Below are positions 34,388 through 44,100 of a DNA stretch of 64,000 nucleotides, one piece after another. This DNA is from CBDDHT01 sp965227905 (GTDB lineage: Bacteria; Pseudomonadota; Alphaproteobacteria; Rhizobiales; Methyloligellaceae). The stretch lies in the NCBI GenBank assembly GCA_965227905.1, contig OZ245780.1, positions 434,001 through 498,000 on the forward strand, in the 5' to 3' direction. Position 1 is the stretch's first letter, and each line of letters starts with the position of its first letter. Below the pieces are notes generated by a model. The model had not been told where the DNA came from, did not search any database, and was given only the letters and a program-made list of their open reading frames with translations. The position numbers and the translations under genes are program-made.

Positions 34388-35760
34388 GGTTGTGGCACCC
34401 CGTCCGGCGAGGGTGTCGGCAACTCCGATGAGTCTGCATTCTTGGCGATCCGCACAGTCGCGACGCGATGGCCGTTCATCTCCAAGACCGTTGCAAGATA
34501 ACCTTCAACAACGACCGTATCAGCAACATGCGGCAGGCGGTCGAGATGGCGAAACACAACGCCACCGATCGTGGTCATACGGGGATCTTCAATGCCGAAA
34601 TTCGTGAGATCGTTGAAGTCGGTCAGCTTCATGTCTCCAGGAACTTCGTAAACGTTCTCATCGTGTTCCTGGTAATAGGCTTGGCTTGAAACGCTTTCGG
34701 ATATTTCGCCAAAAATGAACTTGATGATGTCCCGCATGGTGATGAGCCCGTCCACGCCTCCGAACTCGTTGAGGACAATGGCGGCTCGGGCATTGTTCGC
34801 CTGAAAGAAATCGAACATTTCGTCGACATTCTTGGTCGGCGGAACGACCACTGGCGCATGCATCATGTCGTCTTTGCTCAGAGCGCTAAGATCGACGCCG
34901 TCCATGGTCCATTTGAGGACATCTTCCGCATGGAGAAAACCCACAAAATTGTCGGCGCGGTCTCGGCAAACCGGAACACGTGGATGCTGGTAGGCCTTGA
35001 ATTGCTCGATCAACTCCGGCACGGGCGTATCGATTTCAAGAAACTTGATCCGGGTCCTGGGAGTCATGATCTCGACGATTTCCGTTTCACCGGCTTCAAG
35101 AAGGTTGTCAATCAGCACACGCTCGGTCGCATCGAGTACACCCTCGTCGGCAACGTCCTGCAGAACCGCTCGAAATTCATCTACGCGCAGAATGTTTTCC
35201 GGCGCCTGTTCACCTCCGACAATCCACGTAGTGATGCCACCGGCGGCAATTCGAATGACGCGCCGGAAAGGCGTGATAATGCGACTCCACACCGCGAGCG
35301 GGGAGGCGACGATTGAAGTGCTGATGCGGATCGGATTGCTGGCAGATATTGTTTTCGGCGTTACTTCACCAAACAGTAGAAGCAGTGGAAACATGACGAT
35401 GACGTTGATCCACGCAGCCTGTTCGGGCCCATACAACGCCATGAGGATGCCGGCCATATTGACCGTCGCGGCAATATTGACCAACTCGTTGCCGCAGAGG
35501 ATTGAAATGATCAGGCGGCGTGGCTCGTCCAACAAGGCATGCAGTGTTTCAGACTTGGCATGACGTTCGCGGCGCAGCTTCTGCAGGTCAAGACGAGAAA
35601 GTGAAAAAAGCGCCGTTTCTGAACCCGAAAAGAAGGCCGAGCATCCGAACAAGAAAACCTGCAACACCAGTCTTGCTGCCATGTCCGGTTCGAGCAATCG
35701 TGACATGTCGGCTGAAAAGAAGCCGGCGACATAGTTCCCGTATGAACCGATGTCGGGCAC
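34384..35760 (-). CDS. CNNM/CorC-type (HlyC/CorC) membrane protein 1
   Basis: A 458-residue protein of the same layout as the next gene: DUF21 membrane domain (FFSGSETALFSLSRLDLQKLRRE), CBS pair (HPRVPVCRDRADNFVGFLHAEDVLKW, ARAAIVLNEFGGVDGLITMRDIIK) and a CorC_HlyC C-terminus (KLTDFNDLTNFGIED). The two genes are paralogues in tandem. The start is uncertain: GTG 35760 has GGGGGA a few bases upstream, ATG 35706 gives a more compact N-terminus, and TTG 35772 is also possible. It begins the three-gene operon CorC1-CorC2-PPK2. Fnr-like box at 35913-35926 lies about 150 bases upstream. Confidence 0.85.
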   Translation of the reverse strand: MPDIGSYGNYVAGFFSADMSRLLEPDMAARLVLQVFLFGCSAFFSGSETALFSLSRLDLQKLRRERHAKSETLHALLDEPRRLIISILCGNELVNIAATVNMAGILMALYGPEQAAWINVIVMFPLLLLFGEVTPKTISASNPIRISTSIVASPLAVWSRIITPFRRVIRIAAGGITTWIVGGEQAPENILRVDEFRAVLQDVADEGVLDATERVLIDNLLEAGETEIVEIMTPRTRIKFLEIDTPVPELIEQFKAYQHPRVPVCRDRADNFVGFLHAEDVLKWTMDGVDLSALSKDDMMHAPVVVPPTKNVDEMFDFFQANNARAAIVLNEFGGVDGLITMRDIIKFIFGEISESVSSQAYYQEHDENVYEVPGDMKLTDFNDLTNFGIEDPRMTTIGGVVFRHLDRLPHVADTVVVEGYLATVLEMNGHRVATVRIAKNADSSELPTPSPDGVPQP

Positions 35761-35912
35761 ACATTCCCCCAAACCACGCCAAGTGTCAGATTCTCGGCAG
35801 CTCTGTTCTTCTTGCTCGCCATGACGGAATGCGGGCGGGCACTTTTGTCTTCAATGCCGATGATATCGCTATTGCGGACGCTGCAATTCTAAGAATTTTT
35901 GCCGCTGACCAA

Positions 35913-35926
35913 ATGACCTGAGTCAA
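35913..35926. promoter_or_regulatory. Fnr/FixK-like box C
   Basis: ATGACCTGAGTCAA (reverse complement TTGACTCAGGTCAT), 12 to 13 of 14 bases shared with box A. It lies closer to the minus-strand CorC1 gene and may control that operon, which includes ppk2. Confidence 0.6.
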
Positions 35927-36014
35927 CAAGTGCCTTTTTGCGCGCCGCGTCTTCCCTTTCCAGGATGGCAGCAAAAGGCTCTGAGACTGTTCCGCGAGTT
36001 TTTTTTGCCTTCGA

Positions 36015-36028
36015 TTAACCTAGGTCAA
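36015..36028. promoter_or_regulatory. Fnr/FixK-like box D
   Basis: TTAACCTAGGTCAA, a near-palindromic TTRAC-N4-GTCAA site between the CorC1 gene and the HhH/Lys-tail gene. It is about 215 bases from the plus-strand start. Confidence 0.55.
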
Positions 36029-36241
36029 CGCAGCGAATACAGGAGTTGCCAAGCTGTGAAGACAAAAAGAACTGCAAATAAGCAAGTTGCGGTGAACCGG
36101 CTTGCCTGTGTGTTCGCTCGGCGGCGGGCTCGTTGGAATGGTCGGTTTCGTCCTTGCGTGCGTTTCGGCTGATAGCTCGTTCGATGGAGGCGTGCTGGCG
36201 CACAGTTGAGACTACGCAACGATGAATGGGAGGAATGTCAA

Positions 36242-36844
36242 ATGCGTCCGATTGTCGAAATCAGCGGCGTGGGGCAGGTGTTAGCGGCGGCTTGCGCCGA
36301 AAAAGGATTCCGAACCGTCGAAGATATTGCGTCGGCAAAAGTCGCTGACCTGGTTGCCGTTCCTGGTGTCAGTACCATTCGCGCAAACCAGCTGATCCAA
36401 GCTGCACAAGGTCTGCTTCACTGTTCTTCACGGCCGGACGCCGTTCGTGCGAGGCCTTCCCAAGCCAATATGCCCCGACATGAGGGCAACGCGTCACAGC
36501 CGGTCCCACCTGTCACAAACGGCGTTGGTGACCAATCCGGATCTGCGCAATCGAGCGGCGAACTTTCGGCCTTACCCTCTGTGACAGTGTCCGTGACGAA
36601 GGCCGCCCCGACGCGCCAGGACACCGCAAAGAAGAAGAAAAAACAGAAAACAAAAGCTGCTGAAAAGAAACGCTCAGAAAAAGGGGCTCAAACAAAAAAA
36701 CGCGCTGATAAAAAAACAAAGAATAAAGATAAGGCCAAGGGCCAGAAGAAAGGCAAGAAGTCGAAAAAAAATAATAAGAACAAAGTTGGGAAGAAGAGCA
36801 AATCTCGTCGAAACAAGAAAAAATCAGGAAAACGCAAGTCGTGA
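36242..36844 (+). CDS. helix-hairpin-helix protein with polylysine tail
   Basis: A 200-residue protein in three parts. Residues 3-57 form a helix-hairpin-helix pair (VEISGVGQVLAAACAEKGF, DLVAVPGVSTIRANQLIQAA) typical of DNA-binding HhH_5/SAM-like domains. Residues 60-125 are a Ser/Pro/Gly-rich linker. Residues 128-200 are about half Lys (KKKKQKTKAAEKKRSEK, KKGKKSKKNNKNK and similar), with Asn, Ser and Arg. The DNA of the tail is very A-rich compared with its neighbours. I chose ATG 36242, with GGGAGG upstream, over 36206. I do not know a named family; the tail recalls AlgP and histone H1-like tails. It would bind nucleic acid or polyphosphate. It stands near ppk1/ppk2 and has a box of the Fnr type upstream. 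Confidence 0.75.
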   Translation: MRPIVEISGVGQVLAAACAEKGFRTVEDIASAKVADLVAVPGVSTIRANQLIQAAQGLLHCSSRPDAVRARPSQANMPRHEGNASQPVPPVTNGVGDQSGSAQSSGELSALPSVTVSVTKAAPTRQDTAKKKKKQKTKAAEKKRSEKGAQTKKRADKKTKNKDKAKGQKKGKKSKKNNKNKVGKKSKSRRNKKKSGKRKS

Positions 36845-37000
36845 TCTGCCATTGCCGTACAGAGGATTTCACCGACGGTCGTCTTTTCGCGCACGGCGAT
36901 GACTGACGCCCCTCGAACGCAATGCAGATCAAGGTGGCCTGGCATCGATACCGGAGCTGCTGGGAATGGGACATCGATGTGACGTTGGGAGACAGGGTCT

Positions 37001-37681
37001 ATGGCTGGAAGCAATCCGTTCGCAAGTTTGTTCGGCCGCTCGCCGTTCAAGCCGATGCAAGAGCACATGCGCACCGTCAAGAAATGCGCTGCCCAGGTAC
37101 CCAAACTGTTCGAAGCTCTATGCGATGGCGACCAGGAAAAGGTCGCGGTCATTAAAGACCGGATTTTCGAACTGGAAAACGAAGCCGACGTGATCAAGAA
37201 CGAGCTACGGGCACATCTCCCCAAAAGTCTGTTCATGCCGGTCGACAGGCGCGATTTGCTCGAAGTCCTCGATCTTCAGGATTCCATCGCCGATACGGCT
37301 CAGGATATTGCGGGCCTCCTCGTTGAACGGAAGATGGTCGTCGAGGAGGGTATGGCTCAGCCGCTGCTCAACATGGTGAGACGCTGCATAGACGCTTGCG
37401 ACCAGGCGAGCCGGATTATCGAGCGCCTGGACGAACTCGTGGAAACGGGATTCCGGGGGCCTGACGCCGATGCCGTGATTGAGATGGTTGAACAGCTCAA
37501 CAAGATTGAGTCCGACACGGATCAGATGGGACTTGAGCTGTCACGCAGTCTGTTCGTTCACGAAGACAAGATGAAGCCAGTTTCCGTGGTGTTTTGGTAC
37601 AACCTGATCCTCATGATCGGCAACCTCGCCGACTATGCCGAAAAGGTCGGAAATCGTTTGAGATTGTTGCTTGCACGGTAG
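37001..37681 (+). CDS. DUF47 family PhoU-like protein
   Basis: A 226-residue helical protein of the DUF47/TIGR00153 type. Conserved signals include FGRSPFKPMQEHMRTVKKCA, LFMPVDRRDLLEVLDLQDSIADTAQDIAG and VVFWYNLILMIGNLADYAEKVGNRLRLLL. These proteins are structurally like PhoU and typically sit next to a PiT transporter, whose activity they are thought to control. That is the case here: the PiT gene starts 17 bases later. The start ATG at 37001 follows GGGAGACAGGG. It may be transcribed together with the HhH gene upstream, as no box of its own was found in the 156-base gap. Confidence 0.9.
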   Translation: MAGSNPFASLFGRSPFKPMQEHMRTVKKCAAQVPKLFEALCDGDQEKVAVIKDRIFELENEADVIKNELRAHLPKSLFMPVDRRDLLEVLDLQDSIADTAQDIAGLLVERKMVVEEGMAQPLLNMVRRCIDACDQASRIIERLDELVETGFRGPDADAVIEMVEQLNKIESDTDQMGLELSRSLFVHEDKMKPVSVVFWYNLILMIGNLADYAEKVGNRLRLLLAR

Positions 37682-37697
37682 GTCGGGGGACCGGATC

Positions 37698-38966
37698 ATG
37701 GAAATCATTGCCACTCACGGTACGCTTTTTATCGGCATCGCCATCGTTTTTGGTCTGTATATGACATGGGGCATCGGTGCCAACGACGTTGCCAATGTCA
37801 TGGGCACGTCGGTCGGCTCGGGCGCGATAACGGTCACGACGGCAATCATCATCGCCGCGATATTCGAGTTTGCTGGTGCGATCCTTGCGGGGGGGCATGT
37901 GACCCAGACGATCCGTAAGGGCATTATCGATCCGACTTCAATTACCCAAAATCCGGAAATTCTCCTGTTTGGAATGCTCGCGGCGCTTTTGGCGGCTGCC
38001 ATCTGGTTGATGCTGGCGTCCATGCGGGGATGGCCGGTTTCGACAACCCATTCGATCGTAGGTGCAGTTGTCGGTTTCGCAATTGCCGGCATCGGTTTCG
38101 AAGCGGTTAACTGGGGCAAGATCAGTCAGATTGTTGCGAGCTGGGTCGTGTCGCCGCTTCTTGGTGGAGCCATATCCTTCGTCTTGATGATGAGCATCCG
38201 CAAATTGATCCTGAATGCGCCACAGCCCTTTGTTGCGGCGAAGCGTTGGGGACCGGTCTATGTCTTCCTGGTGGGCTTCATCATCTCGCTTGTTACAATT
38301 TTCAAGGGACTGAAACACCTAAAGGTGGACCTCAGCATACCCGCCAGCTTCTTGATTGCGGCTGGGTTCGGTATAGCCATGGGTCTGATCGGCCACCTTC
38401 TCATCAAGAGGATCACAATCGATAAGGAAGCGGACAAAGACTTTCACTATGCCAGCGTCGAGAAGGTGTTTGTCCCGATGATGCTGTTCACGGCGTGTGC
38501 CATGGCCTTTGCGCATGGCTCGAACGATGTCGCCAATGGCGTGGGGCCGATGGCTGCCGTGGTCGGCCTTGTGGAGTCCGGGGGGCAGGTGGCCCAGAAA
38601 TCGGAGTTGCCGATCTGGATCTTGCTGATCGGTGGCGTTGGCATCGTCGTCGGTCTTGCGACTTACGGGTATAGAGTGATGCGGACAATCGGGACGAAGA
38701 TCACCGAACTGACGCCGACCCGTGGGTTCTGTGCAACCATGGCTGCCGCGACAACCGTCGTGCTGGCTTCGCGAACGGGTATGCCGGTTTCGACAACGCA
38801 TATCGCTGTCGGAGGTGTGATCGGTGTCGGCATCGCGAGAGGCATCGGTGCGCTCGATCTGCGAGTGATCGGGGGCATCATTATGTCTTGGATTATAACG
38901 CTGCCGATCGGTGGATTCCTCGCTGCACTCTTCTATTTCACGCTCCGTGGCATGTTCATGGGTTGA
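37698..38966 (+). CDS. PiT family inorganic phosphate transporter
   Basis: A 422-residue membrane protein with about 10 to 12 helices. The PiT signature repeats are visible: YMTWGIGANDVANVMGTSVGSGAIT near the N-terminus and FAHGSNDVANGVGPMAAVVGLVE in the second half, plus the WPVSTTHSIVGAVVGF and MPVSTTHIAVGGVIG loops. PiT takes up metal-phosphate complexes with protons. The ATG at 37698 has GGGGGACCGG upstream and gives the usual N-terminus; the frame open from 37671 overlaps the DUF47 gene. The gene ends 16 bases before the convergent FHA-phosphatase gene. Confidence 0.92.
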   Translation: MEIIATHGTLFIGIAIVFGLYMTWGIGANDVANVMGTSVGSGAITVTTAIIIAAIFEFAGAILAGGHVTQTIRKGIIDPTSITQNPEILLFGMLAALLAAAIWLMLASMRGWPVSTTHSIVGAVVGFAIAGIGFEAVNWGKISQIVASWVVSPLLGGAISFVLMMSIRKLILNAPQPFVAAKRWGPVYVFLVGFIISLVTIFKGLKHLKVDLSIPASFLIAAGFGIAMGLIGHLLIKRITIDKEADKDFHYASVEKVFVPMMLFTACAMAFAHGSNDVANGVGPMAAVVGLVESGGQVAQKSELPIWILLIGGVGIVVGLATYGYRVMRTIGTKITELTPTRGFCATMAAATTVVLASRTGMPVSTTHIAVGGVIGVGIARGIGALDLRVIGGIIMSWIITLPIGGFLAALFYFTLRGMFMG

Positions 38967-38982
38967 TGTGTCCGGTCTCGAT

Positions 38983-40485
38983 CTAGGCCTTCGGTTCGCT
39001 GTCAAGGAATTCAAGCGCCGGTTCGGGAACGAACTCCAACGGCGTCATGCACCCTTGTTTCATCACGATAGCCGCCATTCGATGTCGATATGCAGAATAG
39101 ACGACGTGATGGCCCGTGATCCCGCCAACATTCAGCCACAGCGTTTCGTCGGACGATAGCGGCGTATGGCCGACAATGACGGGTGCGTGTTTGGGAAGAT
39201 TCAGCGTTTGGCGGAATCGTCTGACGCTTCCCTTGCCATAGCCGGCGGGCCGATTTCCCTGCCGGAGCCGATTCCATACCAGTTCATGCTGAATTCCGGG
39301 GTAGCGCCGGATGTTCACGAGCGTGTTCCGATCGACCCTGGAGCGGACGGGCGCGCCGTGGCAGGCGGCGAAGCCCTTGCCTTGTACGACGAACGCCAAA
39401 CCGTCGAAAAGCTGGCTGACCTCTGCCACATAGGCCTTACCGCGACGCTCCTTGAGATATTTGCGAAACAAGATGGCTTGCGGCACGCCTCCTTTGCCAA
39501 TGTTCGGTGAAAAACTCTCGTGATTGCCATGGATGTAGAACACATTGCTGGGGAAGCGGCATTTCAGCATGGAAAACAAATCCAACATGCGAACTGACGA
39601 TTCCATTTCTTCCAATTCGCCCGGTTCCTGGCTGTGAACCACATCGCCAAGGAGAACCAGACTGGCGGCACCGGTGGCCAATGCGTCGAGGAGACCGCCT
39701 TCTGTCAGGACTCTCAGAACATTGTCGAGACGCGCATGGGTATCGCCCAGGATCAACACCGTCATGTCGTCGGGAAGTTGGATGATGCCGCCTGGCAGAC
39801 CCTCATCGTTCGGATCGCGATAGTCTTCTCTCGCCATGATCGCATTGACGTTGCGGATCAATGTTAGTGCTTCACCATCATCAAGCGCGCCTGGAGGGTG
39901 CCCGAGAATATCTGGCAATCGAATGAGGTTCGTTCGGCGTGCCTCCCAAATGGTCACGGGAGAATCAATCGCCGAAACGGTGGTCGAACGATCCAATTCC
40001 AAAGGTTGAATCGTCAGCTCGCCCTTGCGGTTGAATAGTCTGACATGACGGCCGGCAACAGATTTATTGAACGCGAAGACACGTTTTTGTAGTTCGTCGC
40101 CGCGGCCCAGAACGACGGTCTCTCCCGGCTTGATGCGGATGAAGTTTGGAATGCCTTGATAGAATTCGGCGCCTGCATGGACAATCCACTCGCGATCTCC
40201 GGCGATTTCGTCGCCTGTAATGGCAAGGTCTGGGTGAAACTCCAGAGCTACGTCTCCGAGCGTCAATGCGAATGGAGGGCTATGCCAGCCAATTCGGACA
40301 GTCTCCTTGAGGGATGTGGGCTCGAGGCCAGGAGACATCAGAGTTCCGATCGGTGAACTCCCAAAAAACTCCCCGATACGATCGAACAAAGAGAGTTTCT
40401 TCGCTGACCCTTCAGGCAGCTTCTGGGCAACTTCGGCTGCATGAGTATCTGTATCGGCGGTCACGGCTTTGGTGCCTTGTCGCAT
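38983..40485 (-). CDS. FHA-like domain fused to calcineurin-like phosphatase
   Basis: A 500-residue protein. Residues 118-180 look like an FHA phosphothreonine-binding domain (VVLGRGDEL, KSVAGRHVRLF and LDRSTTV, giving the Gly-Arg, Ser-xx-Arg-His pattern). The C-terminal half is a metallophosphoesterase of the PPP type: GDTHAR (247-252), GDVVH (280-284), YIHGNHESF (317-325), ACHGAPV and VGHTPL, with all metal-binding His/Asp in place. No signal peptide or membrane helix. It overlaps the upstream P-loop ATPase gene by 25 bases and both follow ppk1. It may dephosphorylate proteins or other phospho-compounds recognised by the FHA domain. The combination is uncommon; substrate unknown. Confidence 0.75.
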   Translation of the reverse strand: MRQGTKAVTADTDTHAAEVAQKLPEGSAKKLSLFDRIGEFFGSSPIGTLMSPGLEPTSLKETVRIGWHSPPFALTLGDVALEFHPDLAITGDEIAGDREWIVHAGAEFYQGIPNFIRIKPGETVVLGRGDELQKRVFAFNKSVAGRHVRLFNRKGELTIQPLELDRSTTVSAIDSPVTIWEARRTNLIRLPDILGHPPGALDDGEALTLIRNVNAIMAREDYRDPNDEGLPGGIIQLPDDMTVLILGDTHARLDNVLRVLTEGGLLDALATGAASLVLLGDVVHSQEPGELEEMESSVRMLDLFSMLKCRFPSNVFYIHGNHESFSPNIGKGGVPQAILFRKYLKERRGKAYVAEVSQLFDGLAFVVQGKGFAACHGAPVRSRVDRNTLVNIRRYPGIQHELVWNRLRQGNRPAGYGKGSVRRFRQTLNLPKHAPVIVGHTPLSSDETLWLNVGGITGHHVVYSAYRHRMAAIVMKQGCMTPLEFVPEPALEFLDSEPKA

Positions 40486-41090
40486 TCGATGATTTTCATA
40501 GGCGTGCCTTCGCGCTCCAAGCGCACATAGACATCCATTTCTGAGATCCAGAAGTACCAGGCGATGGTGCGATAGAACGCGACCTGCCGATCGACGATTT
40601 CGGGTGTGATTTGCCGGTCATATGGAAACAAACCGGTCTTTGCGCGTTCGATCCGATCCCGATAGATCTGATCTGAGGCCGGCAGGATGAATTCGAAGAC
40701 GTATCGCTTACGCCAGTCGGTCCCGAAAAACCAAGCCTTCTTCGGCGGGATCATGATCCGCCGAAAGTCCATTTCCAGAGCGGCGTGGTTCTCCAGCCAA
40801 TCATCGTCAAGGACGGTGAGCGCTTCAGGACGGTTTTTGAAAGGGACGCCCAGATGGATCTCACGGGGCCTGAGTGTCAGTGCCTGAATGCGCCACCAAT
40901 TCGATACGGAGAGATCGACATAGCCTTCGTAAGGCCAACCGCGCATCTTTCCGACCAATGTGCTTTTTCCTGATCCTGGAGGGCCTGTGATCAGAAACTG
41001 CCGGAATTTGTACTCGTCCGGGAATGGGACTCCGTTGATGTCCTGCAAATCCTCGATTGGCGAGAGGATGAGGTCGGCGGCATCAATCAT
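40461..41090 (-). CDS. P-loop ATPase of the AAA/kinase-like type
   Basis: A 209-residue cytoplasmic protein with Walker A GPPGSGKST (36-44) and a putative Walker B in ALTVLDDDWLENH or a nearby Asp pair. The rest shows a small nucleotide-kinase-like layout: WPYEGYVDLSVSNWW, RIMIPPKKAWFFGTDWRKRY and RIERAKTGLFPYDR. I could not assign a known kinase family; it may act on a phosphorylated small molecule or a protein partner such as the FHA-phosphatase downstream, with which it overlaps by 25 bases. It is the middle gene of a ppk1-ATPase-phosphatase operon; the gap to ppk1 is 103 bases. Confidence 0.7.
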   Translation of the reverse strand: MIDAADLILSPIEDLQDINGVPFPDEYKFRQFLITGPPGSGKSTLVGKMRGWPYEGYVDLSVSNWWRIQALTLRPREIHLGVPFKNRPEALTVLDDDWLENHAALEMDFRRIMIPPKKAWFFGTDWRKRYVFEFILPASDQIYRDRIERAKTGLFPYDRQITPEIVDRQVAFYRTIAWYFWISEMDVYVRLEREGTPMKIIECDKAPKP

Positions 41091-41193
41091 CGTTTCAGCC
41101 TGAGAATAGACGGCGAAAATCTCGAATGCGATGTGCGATCATAACAGAATCCGGACTTCCGGTCGGGCGTAGCGAGGGTTTGCTACACACGGT

Positions 41194-44100
41194 TCAGCGA
41201 GCCGTCCCGCGTGCAATTGCCTTGGGGCGCAGAAGCTTCTTCATTCGGGCTTCCTGTTGTCGGGCCTCTGCGGCGTCAATCATCGCTACCTGACATCCCC
41301 GTTCTGTCTTTTCGTTCTTCGGTTGCCGTTGAGTGTAATTCCCGTCGGAGTCCATCTCCCATGCGTTGCGTCGGTCATTCAGTTGCAGTTCAAGCGATTC
41401 GCGCAGCAGCTCGCGCAAATGTTCATCTTCGACAGTGACGATGACTTCGGCACGGCTTTCGAGATTGCGCATCATGAGATCGGCTGAGCCAATGTAGAAT
41501 TCTTCGTCTCCACCGTTTCGGAAATAGTAGACGCGTGCGTGCTCCAGAAAACGACCGATCACGCTGATCACTGTGATGTTGTCGGAAAGACCTTCAATAC
41601 CGGGTCGCAGGCGGCAGGTGTCGCGAATGATGAGCTCAATCTTCACGCCGACCCGTGATGCCCGATAGAGCGCCTCGGTGATGTCAGGGTCCTCCAGTGC
41701 GTTCGTCTTCAACCTGATCAGGCCGCGCGAACGTGGCGAGTTCTTGGAAATCTCCCGGTCGATTTTATAGAGAATCTGATCCTTCATGTTGCGTGGCGAC
41801 ACCAGGATTTTCTTATAGCGTCTCAGCGGCTGATATCCGGAGGTGAGGAAATTGAAGAAATCGACCAGATCCGAACCGATGTCTTCATCGCTTGTCAGTA
41901 TTCCGAAGTCCCCATAAAGACGGGCGGTGCCGACATGATAATTGCCGGTGCCAATGTGTGCGTACTGGCGCAGACCATTGAAGTCTCTGCGGATCACGAG
42001 GACGAGTTTGGAATGCGTCTTGAGGCCGACAATCCCGTATGTGACGTGGATGCCGGCTTCTTCCAGGCGGGTTGCCCAATTGATATTCGCGGCCTCATCA
42101 AAACGGGCTTTGAGTTCGACGGCGACGGCGACCTGCTTGCCATTGCGTGCGGCCTCGATCAGATAGTCGATGATACCCGTGCCTTCCGTCGTCCGGTACA
42201 GGGTCATCTTTATGGCCATGACTTTAGGGTCACGGCACGCCTCCCGCACGAACCGCACGACGGAGGTTTTGAATGACTCGTAAGGGTGCTGCAGAAGGAA
42301 TGGACCCTTTTTGCGGATGGCGTGAAAGATATTCGGTTCGCCTTCCAGCTCGACATTGTCGATGGCGTGGTGATCCGGATCATGCAAATGGGGGATTGCG
42401 ACCGCGGCGATTTCGAACAAGTCCCGCATACCCAGCATGACGTCGCTTTCGAAGACATCTTCATCCTCGTCAAGGCCGAGCTCGGCGGCAAGCATGCCTC
42501 GATGCAAGGATTCGATACCCGTCATGGCCTCCAAGCGTACGATCGGGGCGAACCTGCGATCGCGGACCTCGCTTTCGATCATCTCGAGCAAATCGTCGGC
42601 CGTTTCCTCCTCGCGTTCGGTATTGGCATTGCGCGTCACTCTGAAAACTTCACAGGTCATGACCTCGACATCCGGAAACAGGACATCGAGATTGTTTGCC
42701 ATGACGTCTTCCAGCAGAACGAACCGGTTGGTCGAACCGATACGGATAAACCTGGGTACGGTGTTTCCCGTGGGCACTTTCACCCGCGCCATAATTGGCG
42801 TGCCGTCTCCAAGTGTGCGGAGCGTCACCAACAGGTTCAGCGACAAGTTCGAAATATGCGGGAATGGGTGAGATGGATCCATGGCCAGAGGCGTGACCAA
42901 CGGATAGATGTTTTCAAGGTAATAGGCTCTTACACCGGCCTGTTCGCCATCCAGCAAATCGGCGAAATCGCAGATGGCAATATCGTGCTGGCGAAGCTGC
43001 TCTTTGAGCCCGATGAACACATTCCTGGCTTTTGTTTGGATCTCTCGAACCATCGCCACGGAATCATGAATCTGATCTTGTGGGCTTCGGCCGTCGACCG
43101 TGAGCTCCTGAATCCTGGCGCCCACCTGCTGCTTGAGCCCCCCGATGCGTTTCATGAAAAACTCATCGAGATTACCGCCGACGATGGCGAGGAATTTCAC
43201 ACGTTCGAGCAGCGGCGTCCGATTATCTTCGGCTTCGTGCAGAACACGCTTATTGAATTCGAGCCATGTCAACTCGCGGTTCAGATAGAGCTCCGGCGCC
43301 TTCAGATTTTTCCCCGTTTCGGCCTCTGAGCGCGCTGCCATTTCGGCTGCCTGGCTAGCCTGTTCTGCGGCGTGTTCGGCTGCCGCCTTGGACGCGGCCG
43401 CAGCATGAGCCGCCGCGGCAGCCTCCGATTTTTCGGCGGCTTTCGCCGAGGCGCGTGTATCGTCGACGGCTGCTTTCGTCTCTGTTCGTGCTTCGCCAAC
43501 CGTTGCCTTGGTAACACTCACCGATTGTTCGGCTTGTGTGTTTCCTTTTTGGACGGCGGCTTCGGCGCGCCGTGCGGCCAATTCTGTCCTTTTCACGGCC
43601 CGGGCCGCTTCCTTGACCCTCTCTGCTGCCGCCATCGCTTCAGCATTGGCCTGGCGGGCAAGCGCCGCTACTTTCAAAGCCGAAGTTTCTGCCTCGGCTT
43701 CTCTCAACTCGGCGATTTTACTGAATTTGGTCAGACGTCGTTTAGCCGTCGTGATCGATCGCGCTGCCGGGTTGTGCGCGCGTTCGGCCTGTGCAACCTC
43801 AATCTCGGCACCTTTGGCCTTGGCGCGCGCCTTGATCGCGACCGTTTCCGTCTTTCGGGCTTCCGCCGCTGCCAGTTCACTCTTGGATGCCAATTCCGCA
43901 GCACGAACAGCCATCTGTTTCGCAGCGCTCGCAGCTTTCGCTGCCCTTTTTGCTTCCTCGTTCGCGGTTTCAACCGCACTGCTCAGAACGGTTGGGGAAT
44001 GTTCGCGACTCGCCTCCGTTACAGAGGCCTCTGTCGCTTCCATCGTCTTGGCAACGGATTTTGCTGCGGATGCCGTCTGATCTGCCGCCTTGGAAGCCTT

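Larger units (their letters stand above)
35761..36241. other. divergent intergenic region between CorC1 and HhH/Lys-tail genes
   Basis: This stretch of 481 bases has no supported gene. It contains two Fnr/FixK-like boxes and a T-rich stretch (35998-36007). A clear GGGAGGAATG ribosome site precedes the plus-strand gene at 36242. Confidence 0.55.

Noticed and set aside
36600..36840. A-rich stretch as a sequencing or assembly error
   Set aside because: The frame stays open to a normal stop and the encoded Lys-rich tail is consistent in composition throughout.
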